From CAZCFB01 sp964511535 (lineage in GTDB: Bacteria > Myxococcota_A > Polyangia > GCA-2747355 > CAZCFB01): a DNA stretch of 26,969 nucleotides. The stretch is taken from the NCBI GenBank assembly GCA_964511535.1, contig CAZEFW010000133.1, forward strand, positions 1 through 26,969, read 5' to 3'. Numbering within the stretch: position 1 is the first letter of the stretch; each line of letters starts with the position of its first letter. The notes under the pieces were generated by a model. That model was given only the letters and a program-made list of their open reading frames with translations, made no database searches and was not told where the DNA came from. Made by a program: the position numbers and the translations under genes. This document shows, piece after piece, positions 24,015 to 26,969 of the stretch.

Positions 24015-25582
24015 GCGAACCCACACAAGACCCCCCGGATCTGGACCACGGCGACATCCCGCTGGACCCCGAGGTCAACCCCCTCGACGCCCTCGGCTGC
24101 AGGCTCATCGTTCAGCTGCGCGAGCTGTGCGACAAGATGGTCAGCGAGGAGCTGGAGATGCAGGTGGTGGTGGGCGTGCTGGGCGATCTCCGGGATACGC
24201 TCAACCGGCTCAGCGCAGTGCTCAAGAGCGGGCCCCGGCTCACGGTGCAGGGGCGCTCGTTCTTCCTGAGCAACCACCCGCTGGAGCTGGACCTGGAGTC
24301 ATTTCAAGTGGCCCAGGAGCTGCGGCAGATCTGGAAGAAGCTGCGGCTCGGCGAGTTGATCTTTCCGGTCCAGACCACCGAGGGGGCGCTGCTGGCGTTC
24401 TCGAATCACCTGAACGGGGCGCTGTACGACATTCGCCAGGCGGGGGCGTTTTACAGCACGCGGCGGGCCGACCGGGTGCGGCCCGTGCCCATGCCCAAGG
24501 ACCCGCGCGCTGACGCGCGTACGGCCGCCACCCACCGGGTCATCGGCCTGTATTCCAGCGTGATGTTGTTGCTGCGCCGCTCGGTGGAGCAGGTCCAGCG
24601 GGGCGACGAGCTGCCTCTGCGCCCCATGCGCCGCGCCATCAAGGAGCTGCTCGAGAGCATGGGGCGCCACGGCGGACTGCTGCTCGGCCTGTGCTATACG
24701 CCCGAGGCGCGACGGTGGCCCGAGGCCGCCTCGGTGGCCACCATGCTGCACGCCCTCGTGGTGGGCCAGCTGCTTCGGCTGCCGCGCCGGTCCTTGCTGG
24801 AGCTGGGCCTGGCCGCGCTGCTGGCGGACCTCGGCAGCCTGGGCGGGGCCGCGGCGGCGCGCCGCTTTCCGCTGCTGGAGGAGGCGCTGGAGGATGACCC
24901 GGACCTTCGCCAGCACATCCTGGCGCTGGCCAACCTGATCAACGCCCAGGGGCTGCAGCTGGACGCGCTGTCCCCCGCGGTGGTGTTGCACGAGGGCGCT
25001 GACCTCTTCTCGCGCACCGACCGATACTCCAGCGAGGGGGACGGCCTGGGCCGCCATTGCCTGTATTCGCGAATCATCGCGGTGTGCGCGCTGTACGATC
25101 AGCTGGTCTGGCCCTGGAGCCTGGACCGCGCGGCCGGAGATTCGGCGGACGAGGAGAGCGCGGCGCGGGAGGGGGAGGCGAGGCTGGTGCGGCGGGTGGC
25201 GCTGTGGAACCAGGCCATCGCCGAGCTGGACCCGGTGGTGGTGCGGACCTTCATCGAGTTCATGGGGCTGTTCCCCATCGGCACGCTGGTGGTGCTCGAC
25301 ACCCAGGAAGTGGGGGTGGTGGTGGCCCAGCGCAAGGGCATGCCCGACCGGCCCCTGGTGCTGACCGTGGTGGACCTGGAGCAGGGGCTGCGGCTCAGCG
25401 GCCCGCTGGTGGACCTGGCCAAGGAATCCGAGCGGCGCATCCTGTGTATGGCCGACGCCGCGGCGCTCGGGATCAACCCGGTGGCTTGCTTCAGGGCGCG
25501 CCGGCGCCGAGCCGGAAAAACCCACAAAACTCCACAAATTCCATGGAATTGGCGAGTTGACCCCCCCGGCGCGGGCCGTTAG
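24011..25582 (+). CDS. Degenerate HD-GYP-like protein
   Basis: The 523-residue cytosolic protein overlaps the HEAT gene by 4 nt. Residues about 220-480 align by pattern with HD-GYP c-di-GMP phosphodiesterases: LLELGLAALLADLGSLGGAA (262-281) stands where the HDIGK helix belongs, HEGADLF (327-333) retains the HE pair, and RHCLYSRIIAVCALYDQL precedes the C-terminal FPIGTLVVLDTQEVGVVVAQ (421-440), typical of HD-GYP ends. The metal HD pair is AD (272-273) and the GYP motif is replaced by GDGLG (343-347), so catalysis is unlikely. The N-terminal 200 residues are unrecognised. The C-terminal tail after about 495 is basic and Pro-rich. It probably acts as a regulatory or scaffold partner of the HEAT protein. 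Confidence 0.83.
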   Translation: MSEPTQDPPDLDHGDIPLDPEVNPLDALGCRLIVQLRELCDKMVSEELEMQVVVGVLGDLRDTLNRLSAVLKSGPRLTVQGRSFFLSNHPLELDLESFQVAQELRQIWKKLRLGELIFPVQTTEGALLAFSNHLNGALYDIRQAGAFYSTRRADRVRPVPMPKDPRADARTAATHRVIGLYSSVMLLLRRSVEQVQRGDELPLRPMRRAIKELLESMGRHGGLLLGLCYTPEARRWPEAASVATMLHALVVGQLLRLPRRSLLELGLAALLADLGSLGGAAAARRFPLLEEALEDDPDLRQHILALANLINAQGLQLDALSPAVVLHEGADLFSRTDRYSSEGDGLGRHCLYSRIIAVCALYDQLVWPWSLDRAAGDSADEESAAREGEARLVRRVALWNQAIAELDPVVVRTFIEFMGLFPIGTLVVLDTQEVGVVVAQRKGMPDRPLVLTVVDLEQGLRLSGPLVDLAKESERRILCMADAAALGINPVACFRARRRRAGKTHKTPQIPWNWRVDPPGAGR

Positions 25583-25585
25583 CGT
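25557..25585 (+). promoter_or_regulatory. Promoter of the class V aminotransferase gene, leaderless layout
   Basis: TTGACC (25557-25562), a 17-bp spacer and TAGCGT (25580-25585) end 6 nt before ATG 25592, so transcription would start at the start codon. No ribosome site is present upstream of this ATG, which agrees with a leaderless message. The promoter overlaps the end of the preceding gene. Confidence 0.45.
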
Positions 25586-25591
25586 CGCCCC

Positions 25592-26773
25592 ATGGACATC
25601 GACGCAGGGCAGGGCCTCCACTACCTGGACAACGCCGCCACCACCTTCCCCAAGCCGGAGTCAGTGCTGCAGATCGCCGTCAAATTCTGCGCCACTGCCT
25701 GCGTCAACCCGGGACGATCGACCTTCGATCTCGCTGCCGAGGCGGAGAACATGCTCCGGGACGCGCGCATCAGCCTGTGCGAGTTCTTTGGCGGCAGCGA
25801 CCCGCAGCGGCTGACCTTCGGCTACAACGCCACCGACGCGCTGAACCTGGTGATCTTCGGCATCATGAGGCGGGGCGGGCATGTGGTCTCCACGCGGCTG
25901 GAGCACAACTCCGTGCTGCGCCCCATCGCCCACTGCGTCGAGGAGTTCGGCGCCGAGGCGACGCTGGTGCCGTTCGACGGGCGTGGATATGTTGACCCGG
26001 ACGTCATCCGCCGGGCCATCCGACCGGACACGAAGCTGGTGGTCGTGACTCACGGCTCCAACGTCATCGGCACCGTGCAGCCGGTGGCTGAGGTGGGCAA
26101 GGTCTGCCGCGATGCGGGGGTGCTCTTCTGTATCGACGCGGCCCAGACTGCGGGCATGATCCCGATCCACATGGGGGAGATGAACATCGACATCGTGGCC
26201 TTCACCGGGCACAAGTCGATGCTCGGGCCCATGGGCATCGGCGGGCTGTGCATCGGCGAGGACGTGGAGATCCCGCACTCGCGCGCCGGCGGAACCGGGG
26301 TCAAGTCGGCCCAGGTGATGCACCTGGACGAGTACCCGTATCGCATGGAGTTCGGCACGCCGAACATGATGGGCATCGCGAGCCTGTCCAAGGGCGTCGA
26401 GTACATCCAGGCCATGGGCGGGGTGGAGGCGATCCACGCCCGTGAGATGAAGCTGTCGCAAATCCTCTGGGACCGCCTGCGAGAGCTGGACGGCCATGGC
26501 CTGACGCTCTACTGCGGTGACTCGCTGGAGGACCGCGCCCCGGTCTTCTCGTTCAACATCGACGGCATGGATCCGGCCCAGGCCGGCGCCAGGCTCGACG
26601 TCGACTTCCACGTGGCCTGCAGGACGGGCCTGCAGTGCGCGCCGCTGGTGCATGAGTCCATCGGAACCCTGCCCGAAGGAACCGTGCGCTTCTCCCTGGG
26701 GCCCATGACCGTTGAGCAGGATGTCCAGGCCGGCGCCGACGCCGTCACCGAGCTGGTCTCCGAATCCAAATAA
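25592..26773 (+). CDS. Class V aminotransferase, cysteine desulfurase family
   Basis: The 393-residue PLP enzyme begins YLDNAATTFPKPESV, the hallmark of NifS/SufS-type desulfurases. H105 in LEHNSV should stack on PLP, D182 in IDAAQTAG binds the ring nitrogen, and K208 in FTGHKSMLGPMG forms the Schiff base. A candidate persulfide cysteine is C349 in RTGLQCAPLVHESIGT, followed by GTVRFSLGP. Closest by eye is the desulfurase-like subfamily around Enterococcus EF2568, whose members often occur near selenium-dependent molybdenum hydroxylase genes; no such genes are here, so the substrate (cysteine or selenocysteine) is open. No ribosome site precedes the ATG. The TAA stop is the first part of a REP-like repeat. 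Confidence 0.9.
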   Translation: MDIDAGQGLHYLDNAATTFPKPESVLQIAVKFCATACVNPGRSTFDLAAEAENMLRDARISLCEFFGGSDPQRLTFGYNATDALNLVIFGIMRRGGHVVSTRLEHNSVLRPIAHCVEEFGAEATLVPFDGRGYVDPDVIRRAIRPDTKLVVVTHGSNVIGTVQPVAEVGKVCRDAGVLFCIDAAQTAGMIPIHMGEMNIDIVAFTGHKSMLGPMGIGGLCIGEDVEIPHSRAGGTGVKSAQVMHLDEYPYRMEFGTPNMMGIASLSKGVEYIQAMGGVEAIHAREMKLSQILWDRLRELDGHGLTLYCGDSLEDRAPVFSFNIDGMDPAQAGARLDVDFHVACRTGLQCAPLVHESIGTLPEGTVRFSLGPMTVEQDVQAGADAVTELVSESK

Positions 26774-26815
26774 AATGTCATATAGGGGGGTCTGACCCCA
26801 CCACTTGACATTTTA
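26771..26815. repeat. REP-like inverted repeat, copy 1 (possible terminator)
   Basis: Arms TAAAATGTCA (26771-26780) and TGACATTTTA (26806-26815) are perfectly complementary and enclose a second inverted repeat, GGGGTCTGACCCC (26787-26799). The left arm starts with the TAA stop codon of the aminotransferase gene. The T-rich right arm would suit a rho-independent terminator. Confidence 0.8.
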
Positions 26816-26870
26816 TCGGCCGGACGTTGGCTGGCTGCGTCTACGTATACATCTATGTTTTCGTTGACGT

Positions 26871-26916
26871 TTAAATGTCATATGGGGGGGGTCTGACCCC
26901 GCCACTTGACATTTTA
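26871..26916. repeat. REP-like inverted repeat, copy 2
   Basis: Same structure and orientation as copy 1, exactly 100 bp further on: arms TTAAATGTCA (26871-26880, one mismatch) and TGACATTTTA (26907-26916) around GGGGTCTGACCCC (26888-26900). The 55 bp between the copies show no gene. Confidence 0.8.
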
Positions 26917-26969
26917 TTGGGGGGAGGTGGGGATGCGGGGGGCCATGACTTTGCGCCACAGGGGGGGGA
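26917..26969. other. G-rich window edge, no gene assigned
   Basis: This stretch is rich in G runs. In-frame ATGs at 26933 and 26945 could begin a plus-strand gene, but only about 12 and 8 codons are available, too few to judge. Confidence 0.4.

Noticed and set aside
26933..26969. Start of a RAYT transposase gene at the right edge
   Set aside because: Only 8 to 12 codons are visible; the REP-like repeats make it attractive but the sequence does not support it.

Overview
The window is a gene-dense, GC-rich stretch of a Gram-negative chromosome. Lipoproteins with lipobox signals, BamD, two outer-membrane barrel-like proteins, a kinase-fold membrane protein and a HEAT/HD-GYP-like pair suggest a Myxococcota or other former deltaproteobacterium, probably uncultured. 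No marker gene fixes the taxon, so this is inference. I see no tRNA, rRNA, CRISPR array, integrase or complete insertion sequence.

Layout: (1) Minus strand, 1-3864: an isoaspartyl peptidase/asparaginase gene, then a large membrane protein with a periplasmic coiled coil, about six membrane helices and a cytosolic P-loop ATPase; its C-terminus lies left of the window. (2) Plus strand, 4009-8940: an outer-membrane lipoprotein, an Hsp20 chaperone with a heat-shock-like promoter, a membrane-anchored pseudokinase, bamD and truD. (3) Minus strand, 8943-13775: a cytosolic cyclophilin and an M23 lipoprotein, then a tightly overlapping set encoding PduL-type phosphotransacylase, a lipoprotein tyrosine phosphatase and glycerate 2-kinase. 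(4) Plus strand, 13978-20209: a TetR regulator behind a promoter bracketed by two identical palindromic operators, followed by a LolA-like periplasmic protein, two FtsX/MacB-type permeases, an ABC ATPase and an outer-membrane barrel. This looks like one trans-envelope lipid or lipoprotein trafficking operon. (5) Plus strand, 20262-26773: MutH with all four catalytic residues, a HEAT-repeat protein overlapping a degenerate HD-GYP protein, and a cysteine-desulfurase-like class V aminotransferase. (6) The right edge holds two copies of a REP-like inverted repeat 100 bp apart; the first includes the stop codon of the last gene.

The best candidates for something undescribed are the coiled-coil/membrane/ATPase protein at the left edge, the TetR-controlled LolA-like/ABC/barrel operon, and the HEAT/degenerate HD-GYP pair. 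A recurring promoter layout places the -10 box only 6 to 10 nt before the start codon (bamD, mutH, aminotransferase), suggesting leaderless transcripts.
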